A stretch of 32,354 nucleotides of DNA from CAYGUI01 sp964353115 (GCA_964353115.1 CAYGUI010000010.1:1-32354); one strand, 5' to 3'; numbered from the stretch's first letter, positions 16,628-25,614 are shown. Made by a program: numbers and translations. Notes: generated by a model not told the origin, from the letters alone.

Positions 16628-17533
16628 CTATACCCACTCACGCGCTCCCAAATATTTATTATAAAGCTCAGCCTCAACAGTATTATCACTTGGCTGCCAG
16701 TTATAGCGCCATTTAGTAACTGGCGGCAGCGACATTAAAATAGATTCAGTGCGTCCACCACTTTGTAAGCCAAAAAGAGTTCCGCGATCATAAACTAAGT
16801 TAAATTCTGCATATCTTCCGCGGCGGTATTCTTGAAAATCACGTTGCTCTTGCGTGTACGGCATGTTTTTGCGTTTATTAACGATGGGAACATATGCATC
16901 AATATAACCATTACCGACAGCTTGTATAAATTTAAAACAAGTATCAAAATCCCAATAATTTAAATCATCAAAAAATAAACCGCCGATTCCACGTGTTTCT
17001 TTTCTATGCGGTAGATAAAAATATTCATCACACCATTTTTTAAATTTAGCATAAACATCTGCTCCAAAAGGCGCGCATAAATCTTGGGCAACTTTATGCC
17101 AATGTTCACAGTCTTCCTGAAAGCCGTAGTAGGGAGTTAAGTCAAAACCACCACCAAACCACCAGATTGGATCACTATTTTTAGGGTAGGCGACAAATAA
17201 GCGCACATTGCAGTGCGCGGTTGGAGCAAAAGGATTGCGGGGGTGAATAACCAGGGAAACTCCCATCGCTTCAAAATTAGCTCCGGCCATCTCTGGGCGA
17301 TGAGCAGTGGATGTTGCTGGTAAATTTGAGCCTTTAACATGCGAAAAATTAACCCCAGCTTTTTCTAGAATTTCGCCACCTTCTAATACACAGCTTCTAC
17401 CGCCGCCACCATTTTTATATTCCCAGTTGTCAGAGATAAATTTATGATTAATTTCTTCAGCTTCAAGAGCTTTGCAAATTTTATCTTGTAAATCAGTTAG
17501 ATAATTGTGGACTAATTGGATTTGTTCTTGCAT
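16628..17533 (-). CDS. hemF: Oxygen-dependent coproporphyrinogen-III oxidase
   Basis: 301 residues from the ATG that follows AAAGGT; eight extra codons upstream are possible but lack this signal. It makes protoporphyrinogen IX from coproporphyrinogen III with O2 in haem synthesis. Family signatures are GGGGRSCVLEGG, HPRNPFAPTAHCNVR, WWFGGGFDLTPYY, HRKETRGIGGLFFDDL and EFNLVYDRGTLFGLQSGGR. Its presence implies an aerobic or microaerobic life. The stop codon is next to a modular repeat. Confidence 0.97.
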   Translation of the reverse strand: MQEQIQLVHNYLTDLQDKICKALEAEEINHKFISDNWEYKNGGGGRSCVLEGGEILEKAGVNFSHVKGSNLPATSTAHRPEMAGANFEAMGVSLVIHPRNPFAPTAHCNVRLFVAYPKNSDPIWWFGGGFDLTPYYGFQEDCEHWHKVAQDLCAPFGADVYAKFKKWCDEYFYLPHRKETRGIGGLFFDDLNYWDFDTCFKFIQAVGNGYIDAYVPIVNKRKNMPYTQEQRDFQEYRRGRYAEFNLVYDRGTLFGLQSGGRTESILMSLPPVTKWRYNWQPSDNTVEAELYNKYLGAREWV

Positions 17534-17605
17534 GTTATGGACCTTTATAATTAACAAGTTTTGCCGATTTTAGCACAAAAAAGCCTATACTTGGCAGTTT
17601 AGCCT

Positions 17606-18334
17606 ATGGTAAAATTACCCATGCTTGAGAAATTTTTTATGCCCCTAGTTTTTGTGTTATTTTCTGGTTTTTGTAATCATGATGCTAATGCTTCGACTAG
17701 TTTACCGCATGTTCCTACTACCAAATGGGTTTCAGTAGAATCTATCAAAGAAAGTATTAAAAATACTAAGCCAATGAACGTTGGTTTTGATATTGACGAT
17801 ACTCTGCTTTTCACCGCTCCAGTATTTTTCAATACCATGGAAAAGCTTTGCCCCGATGCAATTACAGCAGATGATAAGAATGATGTATATAAATGTCTTG
17901 GAACTACTAAGTTTTGGGATTATGCCAATACCCATGATGAATATGATATTCCTAAAAATATCGCTCGTCGTTTAATAGCCATGCATGTAGCACGTGGTGA
18001 TAATATTTATTTTATTACTATGCGAGCCAAAGCGACCAATACTAAAGAGACTTTAACTCAAGTATTAAAAAAAGACTTTAATTTAAAAACTGTTAACCCT
18101 GTGATTTTTCTAGGAGATTTAAAGATTGATCCGACAAAAAAAGCGCCTAAAGCTCATACAATCAAAGAGTTAGGTGTGAAGATATATTATGGGGATTCTG
18201 ATTCTGATATAGAATCTGCACAAGTAGCTCATGCGCGTGGTATTCGAGTTATGCGTGCTGCCAACTCATATGAACAACCTTTGCCGCTTAATGGCGACAA
18301 AGGCGAAGAGGTTATTGTTGATTCTGATGTTTAA
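17606..18334 (+). CDS. aphA: Class B acid phosphatase (HAD superfamily), exported
   Basis: 242 residues from the first ATG. A second ATG at 17621 gives a cleaner signal peptide (MLEKFFMPLVFVLFSGFC), and a TATACT box at 17586-17591 fits it better. The DDDD-type HAD motif I is FDIDDTLLF, motif II is FITMRA, and motif IV is YYGDSDSDI. These features match periplasmic class B phosphatases such as AphA, which release phosphate from nucleotides and other monoesters. The segment LGTTKFWDYANTHDEYDIPK is typical. The gene symbol is by family resemblance. Confidence 0.88.
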   Translation: MVKLPMLEKFFMPLVFVLFSGFCNHDANASTSLPHVPTTKWVSVESIKESIKNTKPMNVGFDIDDTLLFTAPVFFNTMEKLCPDAITADDKNDVYKCLGTTKFWDYANTHDEYDIPKNIARRLIAMHVARGDNIYFITMRAKATNTKETLTQVLKKDFNLKTVNPVIFLGDLKIDPTKKAPKAHTIKELGVKIYYGDSDSDIESAQVAHARGIRVMRAANSYEQPLPLNGDKGEEVIVDSDV

Positions 18335-18646
18335 TTATCTTCCAGGTCTTGGGGTTGTTCGGTTACTTTGTTCTTCTCCGAATGAGTTATTATCTTGTTG
18401 ATTTTGTTCTAAATGTTGAGATAATCTACTTAAAACTCCGATAAGATCTTGATAGTGGTCTTCATTTTTCAATAATTCCCCAATTCTTTCTACAACAGCT
18501 AACTGCTTGTTTTCTTGAGGGGTATTTTCTAAATATTCATGAAATCCAGGATCTTGCTCTTGTAGCCTGTTCATAGTTCCTGACATTTTAATTTGTTGAT
18601 CTGCTAATTCTTGTGTTATTCCACCATATCCTCTTAATGTATACAT
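18335..18646 (-). CDS. Small orphan protein, 103 residues
   Basis: Not recognised. It is polar and helical with many Gln, Glu and Asn; the C-terminal 20 residues are low in complexity and end in PRPGR. No signal peptide or membrane segment. GAGGTAG lies upstream of the ATG, which supports translation. Its stop codon abuts the stop of the convergent phosphatase gene with no gap. Confidence 0.6.
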   Translation of the reverse strand: MYTLRGYGGITQELADQQIKMSGTMNRLQEQDPGFHEYLENTPQENKQLAVVERIGELLKNEDHYQDLIGVLSRLSQHLEQNQQDNNSFGEEQSNRTTPRPGR

Positions 18647-18721
18647 GTGTACTACCTCTATACTTAATTATTATTCTTATTTAAGTATATGTTAACAGAC
18701 TGACATTAAAGGAATGTTAAG

Positions 18722-18864
18722 AAAAAACCCCCCGGCGCTGACGCGCCGACCCCCTTTACGAAAGGGGGTGTAAGATCGCCCCCTTATTAAAGGGGGCAGC
18801 GCCGTAGGCGCGGGGGTTTTTTATTATGAAGGGGGCAGACCAGCGAAGCTGGGCGGGGGTTTTT
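18722..18864. repeat. GC-rich modular palindromic element, copy 3 (no internal module, doubled right end)
   Basis: It has the same left end as copy 2 (A-run, CCCCCCGGCGC) but the 51-bp module is missing. The right end occurs twice with different hairpins: GCGCC-gta-GGCGC (18799-18811) and CCAGC-gaa-GCTGG (18840-18852), each followed by CGGGGG and a T-run. It lies between the 3' end of dsbB and the start of the 103-residue gene. Confidence 0.88.
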
Positions 18865-18878
18865 CAGGCTCGGAGGAT

Positions 18879-19382
18879 TTACATTTTCGGCAATTCTTTC
18901 GCCTTAACCAACCCAATAACCGATAAGATAAAAAATACAGCAAACCATGCCATTGACCACTGTGCCATACTAAGACCCATAAACGTCCAGTCGATTTTGG
19001 CACAGTCACCACCACCTAAAAAGGCTTTAGTTAAAGCCTCACTAACTGGCATATATTGCAGCATGGTTTGAATATTTGGAATACAACTTGGAACTTGATC
19101 AGGTGGTAAAGTCTGCAGCCAAACCTGACGTCCAGCTAAAACAACTCCTAAAGAACTAAATAAAATAGCAATTAGAGCATATATTCTGCGACCTAAAACT
19201 TTAGGATTGTGCAGCATATTAATAAAGCAAGAAAAGCCGAGTAAGAAATAAGCTGCCCGTTGTAAATGACACAGCGGGCAGGGTTGTAGGTTTTTAAAAA
19301 ACTGCAAATAATAACCAAAACCTAAAAAACAAAAACAAAAAATAAATATAGTTGAAAAAATTAAGCGGTGTTTATCAATCAT
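18879..19382 (-). CDS. dsbB: Disulfide bond formation protein DsbB
   Basis: 167 residues with four transmembrane helices. DsbB re-oxidises periplasmic DsbA and passes electrons to quinone. The first periplasmic loop has CPLC (Cys35, Cys38) followed by xxQR. The second loop has a cysteine in PSCIPN and another in GGGDCAKIDW. The C-terminal segment GLSMAQWSMAWF is typical. It is the last gene of a run of minus-strand genes. The upstream neighbour, three bases away, encodes an exported six-cysteine protein, a plausible client. Confidence 0.93.
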   Translation of the reverse strand: MIDKHRLIFSTIFIFCFCFLGFGYYLQFFKNLQPCPLCHLQRAAYFLLGFSCFINMLHNPKVLGRRIYALIAILFSSLGVVLAGRQVWLQTLPPDQVPSCIPNIQTMLQYMPVSEALTKAFLGGGDCAKIDWTFMGLSMAQWSMAWFAVFFILSVIGLVKAKELPKM

Positions 19383-19385
19383 AAT

Positions 19386-19940
19386 TTATTCTATTTCAAC
19401 ACAAGTTGCTGTTGCAAGAGTTCCTTCTTCTTCGTCGCTAAATATAGTTGTGAAGCTGCTGCAGTCAGAATTTGTTGGTTTCGGAAATTTTGCTTGTGAA
19501 AAGAAAGTGAGATTAATGTCATCCTCTAAATTATTTAAGTGAGATATTTGACAAATTGCTGAAGAAATACCAAATAAAGACACTTCAGAGCTTGGAGGAA
19601 AACTTGATGTAGCTTCCCGTGTTGATTTATTTCCAGTATATATAGTTCCATCGGCAGTACATTGAGTTAATAACTGATCATTATTTTGCTCAATAGATAT
19701 TACTTGAGCTCCAAATGATATTGAGCTTTCGAGAGTTGAGTTATTGGGAGCTGGTGATATATTAAAATTATAACCTGTGGGATTGCCAGGAAATGGGGGA
19801 TTTTCAGCAGAATAACTTAACTTACACAAACACATAGCTGGCGGAACTTTTGTTGGCTCATTCGGAGTTCTTGGTTGAGGAGTTCCAGCAAAGCTAATAG
19901 CAGGAAGAGTAATAAGAGTTAAATATTTTAGTAATTTCAT
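19386..19940 (-). CDS. Exported six-cysteine protein, paralogue A
   Basis: 184 residues, family not recognised. A signal peptide (MKLLKYLTLITLPAISFA) is followed by a proline-rich stretch and MCLCKL. The mature part has six cysteines: the CLC pair, QC, ICQ, DCSS and TCVEIE. All six have counterparts in the next gene. The body looks beta-rich with many Ser, Thr and Asn. AGGA precedes the ATG. It is a tandem duplicate of the gene at 19990-20553. A secreted or periplasmic disulfide-bonded protein is inferred. Confidence 0.75.
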   Translation of the reverse strand: MKLLKYLTLITLPAISFAGTPQPRTPNEPTKVPPAMCLCKLSYSAENPPFPGNPTGYNFNISPAPNNSTLESSISFGAQVISIEQNNDQLLTQCTADGTIYTGNKSTREATSSFPPSSEVSLFGISSAICQISHLNNLEDDINLTFFSQAKFPKPTNSDCSSFTTIFSDEEEGTLATATCVEIE

Positions 19941-19959
19941 TTTTAAAATCCTTTTTTTT

Positions 19960-19986
19960 TCAAATTAAGCGATGCTTATCAATCAT
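19960..19986 (-). pseudogene. Fossil of the dsbB start (nine codons) between the two paralogues
   Basis: The minus strand reads ATG ATT GAT AAG CAT CGC TTA ATT TGA, that is MIDKHRLI and a stop. The true dsbB begins with the same eight residues. The distance between the two starts is 604 bases, equal to the distance between the 3' ends of the paralogous genes. The remnant therefore marks the edge of a tandem duplication. Confidence 0.85.
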
Positions 19987-19989
19987 AAC

Positions 19990-20553
19990 TTACTCTATTT
20001 CAACACAAGCTGCTGTTGCAAGTTCTGTTGTTGTTGGTAATGTTTCGCTAAATGTAGTTGTAAAGCTGCTGCACTCAGAGCTTGCTGGTTTTGGAAATTT
20101 TGCTTGTGAAACAACGCCTAAAATTCCTTGATCTCCTGCCTTTGTTATAGTACATCCAGCTGTTGCTGTGCCAATTAAAGATACATGGGCTGCAGCAGTT
20201 AATGCATTTCCACTTGTAATATCACTGGTATTATTTGCATATGCTGAAGACTCAGTGATAGGTGATTCTAAACATAAAATATTAACACCATCATTTGGTG
20301 GTCCAGTGTCGCCAATACTTACTGATATAGATAATGTGCTCTCTAATGTTGATAAAGTTGGAGATGGTGATATTGCCCATGTATGTGTAAGATCTGTTAT
20401 TGTATTTGCATATGTACCATTATTATAAACCAACTTACACAAACACATAACAGGCGGAACCTTAGTAGCATCATTCGAAGATTTTGGATGAGGAGTTCCT
20501 GCAAAACAAACAGCAGGAAGTATCGAAAGAGTTAAATATTTTAGTAATTTCAT
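19990..20553 (-). CDS. Exported six-cysteine protein, paralogue B
   Basis: 187 residues, family not recognised. The signal peptide is MKLLKYLTLSILPAVCFA, nearly the same as in paralogue A, then GTPHPK and MCLCKL. The six mature cysteines align with those of A (CLC, LCLES, GCTI, ECSS, ACVEIE). The end AKFPKP..ECSSFTTTFSE is almost identical, whereas the middle 100 residues have diverged strongly. AAGG precedes the ATG. It follows the outer-membrane protein gene by 27 bases on the same strand. Confidence 0.75.
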   Translation of the reverse strand: MKLLKYLTLSILPAVCFAGTPHPKSSNDATKVPPVMCLCKLVYNNGTYANTITDLTHTWAISPSPTLSTLESTLSISVSIGDTGPPNDGVNILCLESPITESSAYANNTSDITSGNALTAAAHVSLIGTATAGCTITKAGDQGILGVVSQAKFPKPASSECSSFTTTFSETLPTTTELATAACVEIE

Positions 20554-20580
20554 TTTTTAACCTTTTAATTTTATTTAATA

Positions 20581-21258
20581 TTAATTCCAGAAGTACTTAA
20601 AGCCGATAAATAATGGCTGATAAAGAGGGACAATTTCATTATCAAAGTTACCATTGCCGCTAGAATATAAGTTATGAATAAATGAATAAGAAATACCAAT
20701 TTCCCAAGCATTAAAGTTCATTCCTAATTCAACTTTAACTTCCGGATTTAAATCAAACATTTGATAAGGATAAGAAACAGTTATATCCGTATTTGGGCTA
20801 TCCTGAAAATCTCCTACTTTGGCAAAGAAAGTTCCAACTTGTGCACTAAAGTAGAAATTATCAAAAACAAATTTAGGGCCGATAAGCATGTCAATGCCGA
20901 TAGAATATGCATCACCGGTTTTCAAAGATACAACATTGTAGATATCTTTATAATATCCATAATAACCACCAGATACTGAAAAAAGAATATCAGTATTATT
21001 GGTTAGCATAAATGCCAAACCGGTGTTTATACGACCACCCCAAGGTTGTTTCATTTTAATAAAATTATATGTAACTCCAGTTTCTGGTGGAACCAATAAG
21101 TCATTATTAAAAGTATATCCACCATCAAGACCAATAAAAAACTCAGTCCTATGACAGCAGTCAGATTTTTCCATTACTTGAACGCCACTGCCGGCGAAAG
21201 ATGTAAGCGATGCCGCAGCAAGGCTTGATAATAAAGCTATGCGAATTTTATTTTCCAT
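20581..21258 (-). CDS. Probable outer-membrane beta-barrel protein
   Basis: 225 residues. It has a signal peptide ending at SFA-GSG, and two adjacent cysteines shortly after it (SDCCHR). The rest shows alternating hydrophobic strands with aromatic girdles (FFIGLDGGYTF, FYFSAQVGTFFAKVGDF, WEIGISYSFIHNLY) and ends in FIGFKYFWN. The pattern suits an 8-10 stranded barrel of the OmpA/Opa-like kind. AAGGAAA upstream of the ATG lies within the last codons of the RND gene, so translation is probably coupled. It is too short for a TolC-type channel. Confidence 0.65.
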   Translation of the reverse strand: MENKIRIALLSSLAAASLTSFAGSGVQVMEKSDCCHRTEFFIGLDGGYTFNNDLLVPPETGVTYNFIKMKQPWGGRINTGLAFMLTNNTDILFSVSGGYYGYYKDIYNVVSLKTGDAYSIGIDMLIGPKFVFDNFYFSAQVGTFFAKVGDFQDSPNTDITVSYPYQMFDLNPEVKVELGMNFNAWEIGISYSFIHNLYSSGNGNFDNEIVPLYQPLFIGFKYFWN

Positions 21259-21263
21259 GTTAA

Positions 21264-24200
21264 TTATTTCCTTTTTTCAACTAAATTAAGTAAAGTCGGT
21301 ACAACAATTAATATTAGCACGGTGGATGCGGCTAATCCAAAAGAAATAGATGTTGCCATTGGAATTAAAAATTGCGCTTGAACTGATGTCTCGAAAAGTA
21401 AAGGAGATAGTCCCGCAATGGTTGTTATTGAGGTTAGTAACACCGCTCGTAGTCTCTGGCACGAGGCTTCAGTTATGGCCTCTTCTGTTGATTCATAACC
21501 ATCTTTAATCTGTCTATAGTAAGTTATTAAAATTATAGAATCGTTAATTACTATGCCGGATAGTGAAAATATTCCAAATAGTGATAATAAAGTAAAGTCA
21601 ATACCCATTAAATAATGGCCAAAAATTGCACCAATGATGCCAAAAGGAATAGCAGTTAAAACAACAACTGGCCACATATATGATGAAAATACCCAAGCTA
21701 GAATAATATAAATAAGTCCAAAGGCGAGTATTGCTCCTGACTTCATGTCATTAATAGTTATTTCCTGCTCACGATTCTTGCCGCTAAAAGAAAATTTAAT
21801 ATTATATTTATTAGCAATATTTTTTAATTCATTTTGTGATAATTGAGCTAAAACATCGTTAGTATTATTTTGTGAGCTGTCGACATCAGCTATAACATGA
21901 ACTGATAATTGGCTATTAGTATTACGTAAAATATCCATGCTGCGCTTAGTTTTCCATTCTGCAACGCTGCCAAGTAATACAATATTATTTTGATTATTTT
22001 TATTGATAACAATTGGTAAATTAGCCAGAGTATTTAATGAATCGCGTTCATCATCAGGAAGAGATATTCTAACTTCAACTTCGTCTTGTAGATCATTGTG
22101 AATTTGTAAAATATCACCGTCGAAAGCTGCGCGAATTTGATTTGCCAAGTTTTCTGTAGTTAGCCCCAAGGATTTGCCTTTATTATTTACGGCAAATATT
22201 TGTTGCTGAATGCCGATGGGAATATCATCTTTTATATTATAAACGCCGGAATAATGACCTAAATCGCGTTTAATCTCCTGTGCTGCTTGCTTTAATATAT
22301 CTGCACTTTGACCGGTTATTAAAATATCAATATCAGTTCCTGGTGGTCCGACGCGTTGTTTACTAATCAATAAATTTTCTATACCAGTAACTTGAGGAAT
22401 ATTTTTTTTCCATGCCTCAACAAATTGATCATTACTAACTTTTCGTTGATCAGGGGAGGATAGCTCGACAAACATGCTGGCCATATTAGCGCCAAGCTGT
22501 GGTTGAAAGCGCACAAAAGTTGCTTGATTTGTTCGGTAATATGAATCTTTTACAATATTTCCACCAAATTGCTGATTGGTTTTATTTAAAGCCTCATCAG
22601 CTGATTTCATAAAATCAATTACTTTATTTTTTGGTGTGTCAGCAGTGAATTGTACATTGAAATCTATAGTTGTCATTTCTGGCGATGGAAAGAAATTAAA
22701 CTGTACCCGTTTTCCAATTATTAAACCCATTGATAAAATTAATAAAGAAAATACGAACAAAATTATTTTAACTGGGCTGTGAATAGCGCGATGAACAAAA
22801 GGCCGAAAAGTATTTTCACGAAAATTATTAAAAATATTATCGAGTCTGATGCGATAATTTAGAGGCCTTTCATCTTTTATCTTTTCAAAAGTGTGTAGCA
22901 AGTGCCCTGGAAGAATAAAAAAGCTTTCAATTAATGACGCTAAAATTACACAAATAACTATTAATGGTAATTCGAACATGATGGTTCCCATTACACCACC
23001 AACTATTAGTAAGGGAAAAAAAGCTGCAATAGTAGTTAATGATGATGCACTAACTGGCGCTAGCATACGATATGCACCTGCTAATACTGATTTTACTGGA
23101 TCACGAGTTTTGGTAAATTGCGTTAATGATTCCTCGCCAACAACAATAGCATCATCAACTATCACACCAAGAGCCATAATAAGCCCAAAGAGACTGATCA
23201 TATTTATTGAGCCGCCAAAGCCATAGAGGAAAAATATAGCTGCAAGAAAAGATACTGGAATACCAATGGTGACCCACAATGCAACATGATAATTAAGAAA
23301 TAAAAATAAAGTAATTGTTACTAAGATTAAACCACCAAGACCATTTTTTAATAATAAATTTATGCGCTCTTTTATTAATTGCCAGCGTTGATTTAACACA
23401 TAAATTTTTATTGTCGATGGTAGGGTAGGTATTTTTTGAACTAACCAGTTGTCAAAAATTTTAGCCATGGTTAGTGCATTTTCTTGGGGAGATCTTTGTA
23501 AATCTATAAGAATAGTTGGTTTGCCGTTTTTGGTTACTAATGATTGATCGCGCTTTGGTCGTACTTTTATATCTGCTATATCAGCTACAGTTATTACTTT
23601 TTCATTATTAGTAGTTGATAACGGAATATTAAAAAAGTCTCGCGCTTCTTCTTTGCGACTTAAGCTGCGAACTGATTGACGATTTTTGTTATATCCCAAA
23701 GTACCGCCTGGAACATTAAGACTATAATTTCTAATTTTTGCACCAATTTGTGGTAGTGACATTTTAAGTGCAGCAATTTTTCTAATAGGAACTTGAATAG
23801 AAATTTCATCTTGCGGCATGCCATAAATTGCTACTTTTTTAATTCCAATGGCAAATAATTCTTGTTTAATATCGAATAGTAACTGTCGTAAATCAGTAAT
23901 ATCACCATCATAAGTTATCGCCATAGTTGCGATAGTCTCGTTTGTGTATAACCGACTGACGATAGGGGGCTCGATATTTTGTGGTAAATTTCTAATACTG
24001 GAAACACGATCTTTTACTTCACTAAAAGCAGTGCTTAAATCACTTCCTTGGTTAAATTCAATTAATATTTTTGAAAGCCCATCACTTGATTCAGAAGTAA
24101 TTTCTTTAACATTGTTAATGCTTAATAATTCTTGCTCAATTGGAATAGTAATTCTAGTTTGAATATCTTCAGCAGTTGCACCACTCCATTTGGTAGAAAC

Positions 24201-24353
24201 TGTAATTACATCAAGATCATAAGTTGGTAGAAATTGAATATTTAGCTTAGTTAAAGCATAAAGTCCAGATAAGATCATAATCGCCATAAACAAATTGGCA
24301 GCAACTTTATGACGCGCAAAGACTTCTATAATTTTAGGTCCAGTAAATTCCAT
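21264..24353 (-). CDS. RND efflux transporter, inner-membrane pump subunit
   Basis: 1029 residues, full length for the AcrB family. The N-terminal TM1 is followed by the porter domain, where GATAEDIQTRITIPIEQEL is conserved. TM4 has GVIVDDAIVVGEE with the two proton-relay aspartates. A second repeat ends in VINDSIILITYYRQ and ITTIAGLSPLLFETS. Such pumps form trimers and export drugs, lipids or metabolites with a periplasmic adaptor. The sequence resembles the divergent AcrB/MMPL-like group more than AcrB itself, so the substrate is open. The adaptor gene is 10 bases upstream. There is no TolC gene in the window. Confidence 0.92.
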   Translation of the reverse strand: MEFTGPKIIEVFARHKVAANLFMAIMILSGLYALTKLNIQFLPTYDLDVITVSTKWSGATAEDIQTRITIPIEQELLSINNVKEITSESSDGLSKILIEFNQGSDLSTAFSEVKDRVSSIRNLPQNIEPPIVSRLYTNETIATMAITYDGDITDLRQLLFDIKQELFAIGIKKVAIYGMPQDEISIQVPIRKIAALKMSLPQIGAKIRNYSLNVPGGTLGYNKNRQSVRSLSRKEEARDFFNIPLSTTNNEKVITVADIADIKVRPKRDQSLVTKNGKPTILIDLQRSPQENALTMAKIFDNWLVQKIPTLPSTIKIYVLNQRWQLIKERINLLLKNGLGGLILVTITLFLFLNYHVALWVTIGIPVSFLAAIFFLYGFGGSINMISLFGLIMALGVIVDDAIVVGEESLTQFTKTRDPVKSVLAGAYRMLAPVSASSLTTIAAFFPLLIVGGVMGTIMFELPLIVICVILASLIESFFILPGHLLHTFEKIKDERPLNYRIRLDNIFNNFRENTFRPFVHRAIHSPVKIILFVFSLLILSMGLIIGKRVQFNFFPSPEMTTIDFNVQFTADTPKNKVIDFMKSADEALNKTNQQFGGNIVKDSYYRTNQATFVRFQPQLGANMASMFVELSSPDQRKVSNDQFVEAWKKNIPQVTGIENLLISKQRVGPPGTDIDILITGQSADILKQAAQEIKRDLGHYSGVYNIKDDIPIGIQQQIFAVNNKGKSLGLTTENLANQIRAAFDGDILQIHNDLQDEVEVRISLPDDERDSLNTLANLPIVINKNNQNNIVLLGSVAEWKTKRSMDILRNTNSQLSVHVIADVDSSQNNTNDVLAQLSQNELKNIANKYNIKFSFSGKNREQEITINDMKSGAILAFGLIYIILAWVFSSYMWPVVVLTAIPFGIIGAIFGHYLMGIDFTLLSLFGIFSLSGIVINDSIILITYYRQIKDGYESTEEAITEASCQRLRAVLLTSITTIAGLSPLLFETSVQAQFLIPMATSISFGLAASTVLILIVVPTLLNLVEKRK

Positions 24354-24363
24354 TTAATTTATA

Positions 24364-25614
24364 TTAATTTACAATATTAACTTTAAGTCCTGTAATTGCT
24401 GAAGACAAAGGAGTGATTAATACTTGATCATCATTTTGTAATTCAGGGCTAGTAACAATGACATATTCTTCATTATTCTCTTTGGTGTAGCCCATAATTT
24501 TTACCTGGGCTGCTAAAAGACGTGAATTTTCAATAATAAAAATTTGGTTATTATTATAAATAGCGCTTTGCGGAATTTTAACGCTATTTGGTATTGCAGG
24601 AAGTTTCAATTCTATGCTCGCTGATTGCTCTAAACCAATTTTTGCTTTATCAGGATTGGAAAAGTAAAACAGACCATCTATGCCGCCATGACCTTGTTTG
24701 CTAAGAGCGGATATATTTTTTAATTTTACCGGATATTTTTGATTATGAATAATGGCTTGTGCTTCTATTTCTGATTTATTATTTAACGATTGTTTAATTA
24801 TGCTTATATAATTATCAGGAATTTGTGCATCTATTAAAGTGTCTTTGGCGGCAAACATTTCGAGCAACATAGTACCAGGCTGTACTAAGTCTCTTTGTCC
24901 AACATATATTTTAGAAATTTTGCCAGCAAAAGGTGCATTAATTATTGTGCGGCTATAGTCTAATTTGGCTTTATCTAAAGATGCTTGAGCATTATCAAGT
25001 CCGGCTTCTAGTTTATTTATTCTATTAGGATGATTTTTTACTGCTAATTCGCGAGTTAATAAAGCAATTTCAGCAGATTTTAATTTACTTATTGCTTGCT
25101 CATGAAAAGCTTTCGATGTGTAATTAGTTTTCAGCAAATCTTGTTGGCGCTTTACTGCATTTTGCTCTAATTTTAATTGAATTTTTTCATGCTCAAGATT
25201 TTTTTGATCGATTTCATTTTGTAATTTCTGCGTTTCTATTTCAGCTTTTATTTCATTAACTAAAGCCTGTTTTTGTGCAACTTGTATCTTAATATCTTTT
25301 GGGTCTAAAAGAATTAAGTTTTGATCGAACTCTATTTGCTGGCCTTCGGTAACATTTATTTCTTCTACAAATGCAGTTATTGAGGCACTAATCTTTGTTA
25401 TTAGTGGATTGCGCGTAAAACCGTAAAGCATAAGGGTTGGGCTATTATTCCTAAGCCTTACTTCTTGCGCTTTTACCGCCCAAATTTTTTCGGTTGTGCT
25501 TATTTGTTGAGAATTTTTGCGCGACAGCATAAGCATAGCGCTTACAACAATGCTGCCAACTATTATTAAGTATACTAAATATTTTGTAAAGTTCTTATTC
25601 TCTGTGATTCGCAA
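24364..25614 (-). CDS. RND efflux periplasmic adaptor (membrane fusion protein)
   Basis: 416 residues. One N-terminal membrane helix (YLVYLIIVGSIVVSAMLML) is followed by the first lipoyl half, a long coiled-coil hairpin (residues about 110-215, rich in Lys, Glu and Gln), then NAPFAGKISKIYVGQRDLVQPG, the second lipoyl half, and the beta-barrel. The order is that of HlyD/AcrA adaptors. The start is TTG and lies inside the last codons of the upstream small gene, overlapping by 20 bases; no ATG in frame occurs before the membrane helix. Coupled translation is likely. Confidence 0.88.
   Translation of the reverse strand: MRITENKNFTKYLVYLIIVGSIVVSAMLMLSRKNSQQISTTEKIWAVKAQEVRLRNNSPTLMLYGFTRNPLITKISASITAFVEEINVTEGQQIEFDQNLILLDPKDIKIQVAQKQALVNEIKAEIETQKLQNEIDQKNLEHEKIQLKLEQNAVKRQQDLLKTNYTSKAFHEQAISKLKSAEIALLTRELAVKNHPNRINKLEAGLDNAQASLDKAKLDYSRTIINAPFAGKISKIYVGQRDLVQPGTMLLEMFAAKDTLIDAQIPDNYISIIKQSLNNKSEIEAQAIIHNQKYPVKLKNISALSKQGHGGIDGLFYFSNPDKAKIGLEQSASIELKLPAIPNSVKIPQSAIYNNNQIFIIENSRLLAAQVKIMGYTKENNEEYVIVTSPELQNDDQVLITPLSSAITGLKVNIVN

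Noticed and set aside
16334..16689. Open frames on the minus strand with a repeating SPKATEGFFTPF peptide
   Set aside because: They are translations of the GC-rich modular repeat and overlap the ends of the glutamine synthetase and hemF genes. No ribosome-binding site supports them.
20581..21258. TolC-like outer-membrane channel for the RND pump
   Set aside because: 225 residues with a beta-strand pattern is far too short and lacks the helical hairpins of TolC.
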